Shown one piece after another: positions 1 through 5,688 of a stretch of DNA of 5,688 nt (position 1 is the first letter of the stretch; every line of letters starts with the position of its first letter). The DNA is taken from contig CALAVA010000298.1 in the NCBI GenBank assembly GCA_937892025.1, forward strand, positions 1 to 5,688. The letters are read 5' to 3'. Made by a program: the position numbers and the translations under genes. The notes under the pieces are model-generated. The model worked only from the letters and a program-made list of their open reading frames with translations, was not told the origin of the DNA and searched no databases. Source of the stretch: an uncultured Bacteroidales bacterium. GTDB taxonomy: Bacteria; Bacteroidota; Bacteroidia; Bacteroidales; WCHB1-69.

Positions 1-2
1 TT

Positions 3-74
3 GGTATTGGAACAGACAATGCTGATAATATCAATATTGAAAATGAAGATAATTATACAGAAAATGAAAATTAA
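3..74 (+). CDS. C-terminal tail of an unidentified upstream gene (5' end outside window)
   Basis: Frame 3 is open from the window edge to a TAA at 72-74 and gives a 23-residue tail ending in NEDNYTENEN. It is rich in Asn, Glu and Asp, as expected of a disordered acidic C-terminus, and its codons look like normal coding sequence. Frame 1 is also open, to a TAA at 79-81, but reads as a run of Ile, Met and Lys with less plausible composition. Frame 2 stops at once. Only 18 bases separate this stop from the nadE start, so the two genes are probably co-transcribed. No domain is visible and no function can be given. The call rests on reading frame and composition only. Confidence 0.45.
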   Translation, partial: GIGTDNADNINIENEDNYTENEN

Positions 75-92
75 CATATAAAAAATACAAAT

Positions 93-935
93 ATGACAGA
101 AAAAAATTTTTCAGAATATACCACCCGCTTATTATCCAATGATAAAGAATTAGCCTACGCTATCAATACTATGCGAGTCAAAGTTACTGCCTATATTTTA
201 GACAACAATCTAAAATCTATTGTTTTAGGTATTTCAGGAGGTATTGATAGTGCATTTGCAGCAGCCTTATTAAGACCAGTTTGCGATAATACCAATACCA
301 AACTAATTGGCAGAAGTATTACCATTGAAACAAACACTGCAGAAGAAATATCCCGTGCAAATACTGTCGGCTTGGCATTCTGCCATGACTACAAATATTT
401 AGACTATACTGATATTTACTTAAAATATAAAGTTTTACTACCAGATTTGGACGACAAACCCCTATCCAAATTGCGTATGGGAAATGCCAAAGCACGATTT
501 AGAATGATGGCACTTTACGATTTAGCACAATTAAATAAAGGCTTGGTTATTTCTACAGATAATTATACGGAATATTTAACAGGATTTTGGACATTGCATG
601 GCGATGTCGGAGATTATGCACCATTTATTAATTTGTGGAAAACTGAAGTATATGCTTGTGCTAACTATTTATGCAAAAATTTACCTAATGCTCAAGCCGA
701 AGCATTAAAATTATGCATAAATGCCATTCCAACAGATGGATTAGGTATATCAACTTCTGATTTAGAACAATTAGGAGAAGATTCTTATGCAGACGTGGAC
801 AATATACTTATCCAATATATAAAAGGAAACACTGATTTAGAACACAATATGTTAATACAACGCTATATCAATAGTGAATATAAAAGAAAAATACCAATAC
901 AAATTAATCGCTCTACATTGTTTTTTAAAGAATAA
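93..935 (+). CDS. nadE: NH3-dependent NAD+ synthase
   Basis: This cytoplasmic enzyme catalyses the last step of NAD biosynthesis: deamido-NAD+ is adenylated by ATP and then amidated to NAD+. The 280-residue protein is a single N-type ATP-pyrophosphatase domain. The ATP-binding P-loop SGGIDS is at residues 48-53. The region KARFRMMALYDLA follows at about 134-146, then STDNYTEYLTGF at 154-165, which corresponds to the TD/GN..E...G segment of the family, and GD..D at 170-174. A P2-type loop PTDGLGISTSDLEQLG lies at 213-228. There is no N-terminal nitrilase/glutaminase domain, so free ammonia is the expected nitrogen donor. Length is at or slightly above the usual 245-275 for this class. Several motifs deviate from the textbook form (YAPF at 175-178 where DINP is common), so it belongs to a divergent branch. 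The start has no Shine-Dalgarno but an A-rich upstream stretch, typical of Bacteroidota. The following 193-base gap with its own promoter-like element suggests it is not part of the T9SS operon. Confidence 0.9.
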   Translation: MTEKNFSEYTTRLLSNDKELAYAINTMRVKVTAYILDNNLKSIVLGISGGIDSAFAAALLRPVCDNTNTKLIGRSITIETNTAEEISRANTVGLAFCHDYKYLDYTDIYLKYKVLLPDLDDKPLSKLRMGNAKARFRMMALYDLAQLNKGLVISTDNYTEYLTGFWTLHGDVGDYAPFINLWKTEVYACANYLCKNLPNAQAEALKLCINAIPTDGLGISTSDLEQLGEDSYADVDNILIQYIKGNTDLEHNMLIQRYINSEYKRKIPIQINRSTLFFKE

Positions 936-1029
936 TAATATTTTATTTAGAATAATTCCAAATTTTCATATTAAAAAACTGAATATTAATTTATTAAAAA
1001 TAAATCAATCGATAAATCTTAAATAATAG

Positions 1030-1037
1030 TACCTTTG
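1030..1037 (+). promoter_or_regulatory. Candidate -7 promoter element for porP (TAnnTTTG type)
   Basis: TACCTTTG matches the Bacteroidota housekeeping sigma -7 consensus TAnnTTTG exactly. It lies 91 bases ahead of the porP ATG in a non-coding gap, which would place transcription start near 1043-1046. No TTG or TTTG -33 element is visible at the expected spacing of about 19 bases upstream, where the sequence is A/T-rich. The assignment therefore rests on one half of the promoter. If real, it would drive porP and probably the downstream gldKLM genes, separately from nadE. Confidence 0.45.
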
Positions 1038-1053
1038 AAATCTGAAATTTTGA

Positions 1054-1087
1054 TTGTTTTACAAAGTTGTTTTTCTTTGTAAAATAA
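1054..1087 (+). promoter_or_regulatory. Stem-loop in the porP 5' leader
   Basis: TTTTACAAAG (1057-1066) is followed after an 8-base T-rich loop by its exact reverse complement CTTTGTAAAA (1075-1084). In RNA the stem can extend by one G-U and two A-U pairs to 1054-1087, giving 13 pairs. It sits about 10 bases after the likely transcription start and ends 41 bases before the porP ATG. No T-tract follows it on the + strand, so an intrinsic terminator for nadE is unlikely. Plausible roles are a 5' mRNA-stabilising hairpin or, as DNA, a dyad operator. The structure is directly visible; its role is inference. Confidence 0.6.
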
Positions 1088-1128
1088 AGATAGTAAAACA
1101 TATATAATATTATTAAAATAAGACATTT

Positions 1129-2157
1129 ATGAGGAACTTAAAAGTATATTTCTTTATCATATTTGCAGTTGTATCAATAAATGGTTTTGCACAACAAGAT
1201 CCACAATTTACGCAATATATGTACACATTATTGCCTTTTAATCCCGGTTATGCGGGTAGTGGAGGCATTTGTGCTACCTTAAATTTTAGACAACAATGGG
1301 CTGGATTTACTGAAACAGACCCAAATTCTGATATTGACAACCCAACAACATATAAAGTTGCTCCAAGAGATATACTTTTTTCTATACATGCTCCTATCCG
1401 AGCACTGCATGGAGGTCTTGGTTTATCATTTTACAATGATGCCTATGGACATCAAAATGATATTGCTGCTAAATTAAATTATGCATTCCGTTTAAATATA
1501 GGTGGCGGTACTTTAGGAATTGGATTAGGTGTTGATTTTTTAAGTAGAAAAATCCGTAACGAATATTGGGGAGGACGTTCTGGAGATCAAACAATTATTA
1601 ATGAAGTACAAGGGAAAAATGACATGTATGTAGATGTTGATTTCGGACTTTATTATAGTATGCCAGACAAATTCTACGTTGGAGTAAGTGGAACTCAACT
1701 TTTATCTGCTATTGGAGGAAACAAAGTTGACCAAAAACCATCAAGACATATTTATGTATTAGGTGGATATAATTTTGTTATTCCTTCCAACCCTAATTGG
1801 CAATTAAAACCGAGCGGATTGATAAAAACTGATTTCAAAGCTTTTCAAATGGATTTAACCTTATTAGCAGATTGGAACAATAGTTTATTGTGGTTTGGAG
1901 CAAGTTATCGTATGGTTGATTGTATCGCCTTATTGGTTGGAACAAGACCTTTTGCTAACTCTTCTTCCGCTATACGTGGATTAGAAATTGGAGTATCTTA
2001 TGATATGAACCTAACTTCTAAAATAGGACAAGAAGGACGAACATTTGGTGGATTTGAATTTATGGTTAAATATTGTTTTAATATAGTAAAAACACCTACA
2101 ACTTATGGATATAAAAACACTAAATTGTTAGGAAATAGACCTATTGAATATAGATAA
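1129..2157 (+). CDS. porP: PorP/SprF-family type IX secretion outer-membrane protein
   Basis: This is a predicted outer-membrane beta-barrel of the PorP/SprF family, associated with the T9SS translocon. Residues 1-21 form a signal peptide (basic start MRNLK, hydrophobic core, GFA cleavage box, mature protein beginning QQDPQF). The segment QQDPQFTQYMYTLLPFNPGY at 22-41, followed by AGS, is the family hallmark, usually seen as QDPQFSQYM...NPAYAGS. The body has alternating hydrophobic and Gly-rich strands consistent with a barrel, and the C-terminus (FMVKYCFNI ... KNTKLL) has the family's usual ending. At 342 residues the length is normal for the family. Bacteroidota genomes often hold many paralogues whose partners are large adhesins. 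Here the position directly ahead of gldK-gldL-gldM argues that it is the core PorP rather than a SprF-like accessory copy. The ATG has an A/T-rich leader with no Shine-Dalgarno. A candidate promoter and a hairpin lie upstream. Confidence 0.92.
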   Translation: MRNLKVYFFIIFAVVSINGFAQQDPQFTQYMYTLLPFNPGYAGSGGICATLNFRQQWAGFTETDPNSDIDNPTTYKVAPRDILFSIHAPIRALHGGLGLSFYNDAYGHQNDIAAKLNYAFRLNIGGGTLGIGLGVDFLSRKIRNEYWGGRSGDQTIINEVQGKNDMYVDVDFGLYYSMPDKFYVGVSGTQLLSAIGGNKVDQKPSRHIYVLGGYNFVIPSNPNWQLKPSGLIKTDFKAFQMDLTLLADWNNSLLWFGASYRMVDCIALLVGTRPFANSSSAIRGLEIGVSYDMNLTSKIGQEGRTFGGFEFMVKYCFNIVKTPTTYGYKNTKLLGNRPIEYR

Positions 2158-2183
2158 AAAAATAAAATGTAACAAAAATAAAA

Positions 2184-2221
2184 ATTCTTACGTATAAGAC
2201 AAAAAGGTTTATCGTAAGAAT
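2184..2221 (+). promoter_or_regulatory. Stem-loop between porP and gldK
   Basis: ATTCTTACG (2184-2192) pairs perfectly with CGTAAGAAT (2213-2221). A further ATAA/TTAT helix forms inside after a single-base bulge, leaving a loop of about 10 bases rich in A. It starts 27 bases after the porP stop and ends 32 bases before the gldK ATG. On the + strand it is followed by an A-rich sequence and not a T-tract, so it does not look like a terminator for porP. On the - strand the bases after it are T-rich, but no gene runs that way. A role in RNA processing, or in protecting the 3' end of the porP message and giving unequal porP and gldK levels, is possible inference. Confidence 0.55.
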
Positions 2222-2253
2222 AGATTAAATAGAAATAATAAATTGTACATATT

Positions 2254-3699
2254 ATGAAACGAGTGTTTTTTGTAGCAATTATGATTGTCGCTCTCTTGAC
2301 AACAATATCATGTAGCAGTGATAAAGGTCAATTGGTTGGAGCTAAAGATCGTGGTATGGTTAGTGATGAAATGCCATATGGAATGGTATTCGTAAAACAA
2401 GGGCACATGTTGATGGGTGTAGGTGACCAAGACGCAGCCTATACCTATACTTATTCTGCCAAAAATGTTACTGTTAGTTCATTTTATATGGACGAAACTG
2501 AAATTACCAATAACGAATATAGACAATTCGTTGAATGGGTTAGAGATTCTATTGCCCACGTGTTATTGGGAGAAGCAGAAGTAGAAGACGAGAATGAACA
2601 TTTTCTAAAATATGGAAAAGGGCATGAAGAAGAAGGTGAATTAGTAGAACCTCGACTCATAAATTGGAAGACTAAAATTGATTGGAATTCTCAAAATGAA
2701 GAATATGCAGCAGCTCTCTCTCCTATTTATAGTAGTCCTGCTTCTGGAAATGAACGTTATTATCACTACAAAATGGTAGATTTGAATGCCAAAGTATTAG
2801 TATTTGAATATTGGTGGTTGGATAGACGTAACTACAGAGATAGTGAAGACCCTGACGTTATTGGTGCTGCTTTCAAAGATTTTGATAATATAGACCCTCA
2901 AACAGAAGATCAAGGTATGTATCAAAATCGTCCAATAGCCTATTCTCAAGGCTCTAAACCATTTAGAAGACATGAACGCATAAACATTTATCCTGATACT
3001 TTGTGTTGGATACATGATTACGCTTATTCGTACAATGAACCTATGACTGAAAGTTACTTTTGGCATCCTGGATATGATAACTATCCTGTTGTGGGTGTAA
3101 GTTGGAGACAAGCGCAAGCATTTTGTGCATGGAGAACACATATCAGAAATTCTTATTTAATTTCTTCAGGGCAATGGGCATACGAACAAAAATTCAGATT
3201 ACCTAACGAGGTTGAATGGGAATATGCTGCACGTGGCGATGCAGATTTGAACTCATATACTTGGGGCGGACCTTATATTCAAAATACCAAAGGTTGTTTC
3301 TTAGCAAATTTCAAACCTCAAAGAGGAAATTATTCGGCAGATGGTGGCGTTTATCCTATTATTGTTGCTCATTACCATCCAAATGATTGGGGCTTGTATG
3401 ATATGGCTGGCAATGTGTCTGAATGGTGTGAAGATGCTTTTAGTGAATCTGCATACAATTTTGCACATGACTTGAACATGCAATATAATTACTATGCAAA
3501 AAAGAGTGACAATGAAGCATTGAAACGTAAAGTTGTACGTGGTGGTTCGTGGAAAGATATTAGTTATTATCTACATAATGAAACTCGTTCTTATGAATAT
3601 CAAGATTCCGGTAAATGTTATGTTGGTTTTCGTTGTGTACAATCTTATATAGGACGAGAACGAGGGGACAATATAAAAACAGCCTCTAACGTATATTAA
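2254..3699 (+). CDS. gldK: GldK/PorK, T9SS outer-membrane lipoprotein with FGE-like fold
   Basis: GldK (PorK) is a lipoprotein on the periplasmic face of the outer membrane that builds the large ring with GldN/PorN, the docking partner of the GldL-GldM motor. Residues 1-20 are a lipoprotein signal: MKR, a hydrophobic stretch, and a lipobox ending TISC with the lipidated Cys20. The rest is a formylglycine-generating-enzyme/sulfatase-modifying-factor domain: MVFVKQGHMLMG (44-55), FYMDETEITNNEYRQFV (77-93), YPVVGVSWRQAQAFCAW (277-293), FRLPNEVEWEYAARG (314-328), DMAGNVSEWCED (383-394), VVRGGSW (427-433) and GFRC (458-461). A long partly acidic segment at about 105-275 interrupts the fold. The tandem catalytic cysteines of true FGE, expected near 437-446, are absent (the sequence is SYYLHNETRS), so this is a structural pseudoenzyme. 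At 481 residues the length is near that of known GldK/PorK. It lies 96 bases after porP and 70 before gldL, consistent with one transcript. Confidence 0.95.
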   Translation: MKRVFFVAIMIVALLTTISCSSDKGQLVGAKDRGMVSDEMPYGMVFVKQGHMLMGVGDQDAAYTYTYSAKNVTVSSFYMDETEITNNEYRQFVEWVRDSIAHVLLGEAEVEDENEHFLKYGKGHEEEGELVEPRLINWKTKIDWNSQNEEYAAALSPIYSSPASGNERYYHYKMVDLNAKVLVFEYWWLDRRNYRDSEDPDVIGAAFKDFDNIDPQTEDQGMYQNRPIAYSQGSKPFRRHERINIYPDTLCWIHDYAYSYNEPMTESYFWHPGYDNYPVVGVSWRQAQAFCAWRTHIRNSYLISSGQWAYEQKFRLPNEVEWEYAARGDADLNSYTWGGPYIQNTKGCFLANFKPQRGNYSADGGVYPIIVAHYHPNDWGLYDMAGNVSEWCEDAFSESAYNFAHDLNMQYNYYAKKSDNEALKRKVVRGGSWKDISYYLHNETRSYEYQDSGKCYVGFRCVQSYIGRERGDNIKTASNVY

Positions 3700-3769
3700 T
3701 ATTATCAAAAAAACAAGAAAAATAAATAATTATCATAAACAAAATAAATTAAATTAATTAAAAAGTAAT

Positions 3770-4672
3770 ATGGGACTTAATGAGTTAGTAAGAAGTAAAG
3801 GTTACAAAAATTTCATGGCGAAATTGTATGGGATTGGTGCATCTGTTGTTATTTTAGGTGCTATGTTTAAGATTATGCACTGGCCGGGTGCCAATCCAAT
3901 GATAGTATTAGGTATGAGTACTGAAGCTATTATATTTCTTTTTTCTGCGTTTGAACCTCAACACGTTGAATTTAATTGGGCTTTGGTTTATCCTGAATTA
4001 GCCATGGGGGAAGAAGAAGAGGAAAAAGACAAAAATGCTGCTAAAAAGGACAAAAAGAAAGTACCTCAAGGAACTCCAACACAACAATTAGACAGAGCGT
4101 TGGAAGAAGCTAAAATTGGACCAGAATTAATGGAAAGTTTGGCTACGGGAATGCGTAATTTAAGTGAAAACGCAAAACAATTATCGGGAATGTCTGATGC
4201 AGCAACCGCTACTGATAGTTATGTTACTAACTTATCCAAAGCCGCTGAATCTGTTAGAAATTTGAGTGTTGCTTACGAAAAAACAAGCGAATCGTTAGGA
4301 ACTAATAATGAAACAGCCTCTGAATACTTTGTTCAAGTAGAAAAAGCAACCAATGCTGTTAAAAATTTGGCAAATGTATATGAAGACACCATCAAATCTA
4401 TGAGCACTGAATCTGGATATGCTGAAGGTGTACAACGTTTGTCTAAAAACTTATCAGCAATAAACGCAGCATACGAATTGCAACTTCAAAGTACTAATGA
4501 AACATTAAATGCGTCAAAATCGTTAGATGAACAAATGAAAACCGCTGCAGAAAATTTATCTCAATCAGCTCAATTCCTTGCAAGTTACAAAGAACAAGTT
4601 GATCAACTGACCAAAAATGTCAGCAAATTGAATGATGTTTATGGCAATATGTTAGCAGCTATGGGCAAATAA
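3770..4672 (+). CDS. gldL: GldL/PorL, inner-membrane motor protein of T9SS/gliding
   Basis: GldL forms with GldM the proton-driven rotary motor in the inner membrane that energises T9SS export and, in gliding species, gliding. Two transmembrane helices are visible at about residues 19-36 and 43-61. Between and within them are residues matching those reported as important in F. johnsoniae GldL: Tyr20, Lys34, His37, Glu52 (in STEAIIF) and Glu62 (in SAFEP). These align with that protein's Tyr13, Lys27, His30, Glu49 and Glu59, numbered from memory. A charged linker follows, with Glu residues at 81-85 and Lys-rich 86-97. Residues 104-300 are then a long Ala/Ser/Leu-rich helical, probably coiled-coil, cytoplasmic region. 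Four segments in it share the spacing Tyr-x17-Tyr: 151-169, 186-204, 217-235 and 273-291. At 300 residues it is longer than F. johnsoniae GldL (about 215, from memory), the extra length being in this tail. It begins without a Shine-Dalgarno and ends 53 bases before gldM. Confidence 0.95.
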   Translation: MGLNELVRSKGYKNFMAKLYGIGASVVILGAMFKIMHWPGANPMIVLGMSTEAIIFLFSAFEPQHVEFNWALVYPELAMGEEEEEKDKNAAKKDKKKVPQGTPTQQLDRALEEAKIGPELMESLATGMRNLSENAKQLSGMSDAATATDSYVTNLSKAAESVRNLSVAYEKTSESLGTNNETASEYFVQVEKATNAVKNLANVYEDTIKSMSTESGYAEGVQRLSKNLSAINAAYELQLQSTNETLNASKSLDEQMKTAAENLSQSAQFLASYKEQVDQLTKNVSKLNDVYGNMLAAMGK

Positions 4673-4714
4673 TGATAATCGTATTTAGTATTAAAAAGTT
4701 GTTTAATAAAAAAT

Positions 4715-4720
4715 AAAGGA
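4715..4720 (+). promoter_or_regulatory. Possible Shine-Dalgarno of gldM
   Basis: AAAGGA lies 5 bases ahead of the ATG at 4726 and could pair with the 3' end of 16S rRNA. It is the only purine-rich Shine-Dalgarno-like site ahead of a gene in this window. The other starts have only A/T-rich leaders, as is usual in Bacteroidota. It supports the ATG at 4726 as the gldM start, although its contribution in this phylum is uncertain. Confidence 0.35.
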
Positions 4721-4725
4721 TATAT

Positions 4726-5688
4726 ATGGGCGCAACAAATTGTCCGGAGACCCCGCGACAGAAAATGATAGGTATGATGTACCTTGTGTACTTGGCTCTA
4801 TTAGCCTTGAATGTATCAAAAGATATATTAGATGCATTTGTTACGGTTAATGATGCTATGGAGCAAACAACAACGAACTTTACCACAAAAGTAGACCAAA
4901 GTTATGCTGTATTTGATTTGCAAGAACAAAATGCTCCAGAAAAAGTGAAGCCTTTTAACGATAAAGCCAAACAGGTAAAAAAAGTATCACATGAACTTAT
5001 AGCCTATTTGACTGATGCACGTGATGAAATGTATGCTCGAGTTGAAGGCTGCACAAAAGAAGAAGCTGCTAAATTAACTCTAAAAGAGATGAAATCTAAA
5101 GATGATTACGAAAAACCTACCAATTTTTTCTGTATCAAAGAGAAAAAAGCTTACGAAATGCAAGAAAAAATTCATGCTTATAAGCAGGAACTTGTCAAGA
5201 TTGTAAACGATGAAAAATATGTCGTTCCGAAAGGCTTGGAAGTTGATGCTAAATATATGGATAATGATAAGCATGAAGAAGATTGGGTTTTTCATAATTT
5301 CAACCACATTGTAGCAGCAGCAAGTTATACATTGATAAATAAACTGATAGGTGAAGTTAAGAATATTGAATTTGAAACTATAGATTATTTAATGAAAGCA
5401 ATAGATGCTGGTAGTTTCAAATTTGATAATATTCAGGCAAAAGTTATTCCAAATAGCAGAATTGTTTTCTCTGGCGATCGTTTTGAGGCTGATATTATTG
5501 TGGCTGCATACGATTCTCGTCAAAATCCTGTAGTTTATTGGGGTGCTGGAAGAGACACAGCAAGTAAAAATGATATAGACAAACTCACAAAAGTAGAAGG
5601 TGAAGAAGGTATTGTGAGATTATCAATTCCAACTGGCGGTATCGGGGACCAAAAATTGGCGGGTGTTATTATGATGCAAACTCCAGAT
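4726..5688 (+). CDS. gldM: GldM/PorM, T9SS motor/periplasmic shaft protein (3' end outside window)
   Basis: The frame is open from ATG 4726 to the last base, giving 321 residues of a protein usually a little over 500 long. GldM has one inner-membrane helix and a long dimeric periplasmic arm that links the GldL motor to the GldK-GldN ring. The N-terminus ETPRQKMIGMMYLVYLALLA (8-27) is the family hallmark. Arg11 matches the motor arginine reported as Arg9 in F. johnsoniae (numbered from memory), and the membrane helix spans about 14-30. The LALNVSKDILDAF segment continues it into the periplasm. Residues of about 36-230 are mainly helical, matching domain D1. A beta-rich domain (D2) starts around 238 with KVIPNSRIVFSGD. 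The remaining domains lie beyond the window. Two cysteines in D1 (109 and 136) could form a disulfide. It follows gldL by 53 bases with a possible Shine-Dalgarno; gldN would be expected next. Confidence 0.95.
   Translation, partial: MGATNCPETPRQKMIGMMYLVYLALLALNVSKDILDAFVTVNDAMEQTTTNFTTKVDQSYAVFDLQEQNAPEKVKPFNDKAKQVKKVSHELIAYLTDARDEMYARVEGCTKEEAAKLTLKEMKSKDDYEKPTNFFCIKEKKAYEMQEKIHAYKQELVKIVNDEKYVVPKGLEVDAKYMDNDKHEEDWVFHNFNHIVAAASYTLINKLIGEVKNIEFETIDYLMKAIDAGSFKFDNIQAKVIPNSRIVFSGDRFEADIIVAAYDSRQNPVVYWGAGRDTASKNDIDKLTKVEGEEGIVRLSIPTGGIGDQKLAGVIMMQTPD

Noticed and set aside
989..1005. ATTTATT-aaa-AATAAAT inverted repeat as a terminator for nadE
   Set aside because: It is entirely A/T with a 3-base loop, so weakly stable, and such matches are expected by chance in this base composition; no T-tract follows.
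2797..3141. 114-codon open frame on the - strand inside gldK
   Set aside because: It is antisense to conserved FGE-domain sequence, with biased Ile/Arg/Ser composition typical of a shadow of an AT-rich gene.
3301..3483. 60-codon open frame on the - strand inside gldK
   Set aside because: It lies entirely antisense to the conserved DWGLYDMAGNVSEWCED region; no independent evidence of coding.
3700..3769. Search for a promoter or terminator between gldK and gldL
   Set aside because: The spacer is A/T-rich with no TAnnTTTG element and no stable hairpin; it looks like a plain intra-operon gap.
4689..4708. TATTAAA-aagttg-TTTAATA inverted repeat in the gldL-gldM spacer
   Set aside because: The 7-bp stem is all A/T; too weak and too likely by chance to call a regulatory element.
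4659..4886. 75-codon open frame on the - strand across the gldL-gldM junction
   Set aside because: It overlaps the clearly recognisable gldM N-terminus and is a shadow frame with no family resemblance.
5080..5307. 75-codon open frame on the - strand inside gldM
   Set aside because: It is Phe/Ile-rich because it is the complement of Lys/Glu-rich GldM codons; a shadow.
1..5688. Search for CRISPR arrays, tRNA or rRNA genes, insertion sequences and long repeats
   Set aside because: No regularly spaced repeats, no recognisable RNA gene, no transposase and no terminal inverted repeats were seen; nearly all the sequence is explained by the listed genes.

Overview
The window is AT-rich (roughly one third G+C by eye). 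It reads entirely on the + strand and carries the signature of a member of the Bacteroidota (Bacteroidetes). The type IX secretion system (T9SS) core genes porP-gldK-gldL-gldM lie in a row, most starts have only an A/T-rich stretch instead of a Shine-Dalgarno sequence, and a Bacteroidota-type -7 element (TAnnTTTG) precedes porP. The genus cannot be fixed from the sequence. Having porP directly ahead of the K-L-M genes resembles the porPKLMN order of Porphyromonas gingivalis. In Flavobacterium johnsoniae the porP relative sprF is not part of gldKLMN.

Layout: (1) about 1-74, the acidic, Asn-rich C-terminal tail of an unidentified gene cut off by the window edge; (2) 93-935, nadE, an ammonia-dependent NAD+ synthase, 18 bases after that tail and probably in its operon; (3) 936-1128, an intergenic leader with a candidate promoter element and a strong perfect inverted repeat just downstream; (4) 1129-2157, porP, an outer-membrane beta-barrel protein of the PorP/SprF family; (5) 2158-2253, a spacer with a second hairpin; (6) 2254-3699, gldK/porK, an outer-membrane lipoprotein with a formylglycine-generating-enzyme (FGE) fold; (7) 3770-4672, gldL/porL, the inner-membrane motor component with a long cytoplasmic helical region; (8) 4726 to the window end, gldM/porM, whose 3' part is missing. 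gldN/porN would be expected just beyond the edge.

How the genes work together: GldL and GldM form the inner-membrane rotary motor driven by proton flow, and the periplasmic part of GldM reaches across to the GldK-GldN ring under the outer membrane. PorP is an outer-membrane barrel associated with this apparatus. The system secretes proteins with T9SS C-terminal signals and, in gliding species, also powers gliding. nadE is a housekeeping neighbour with no evident functional link.

The window is largely a known system. I see no convincing undescribed system. The items most worth a second look are the two intergenic hairpins, a four-copy Tyr-x17-Tyr helical repeat in the GldL tail, and a divergent nadE.
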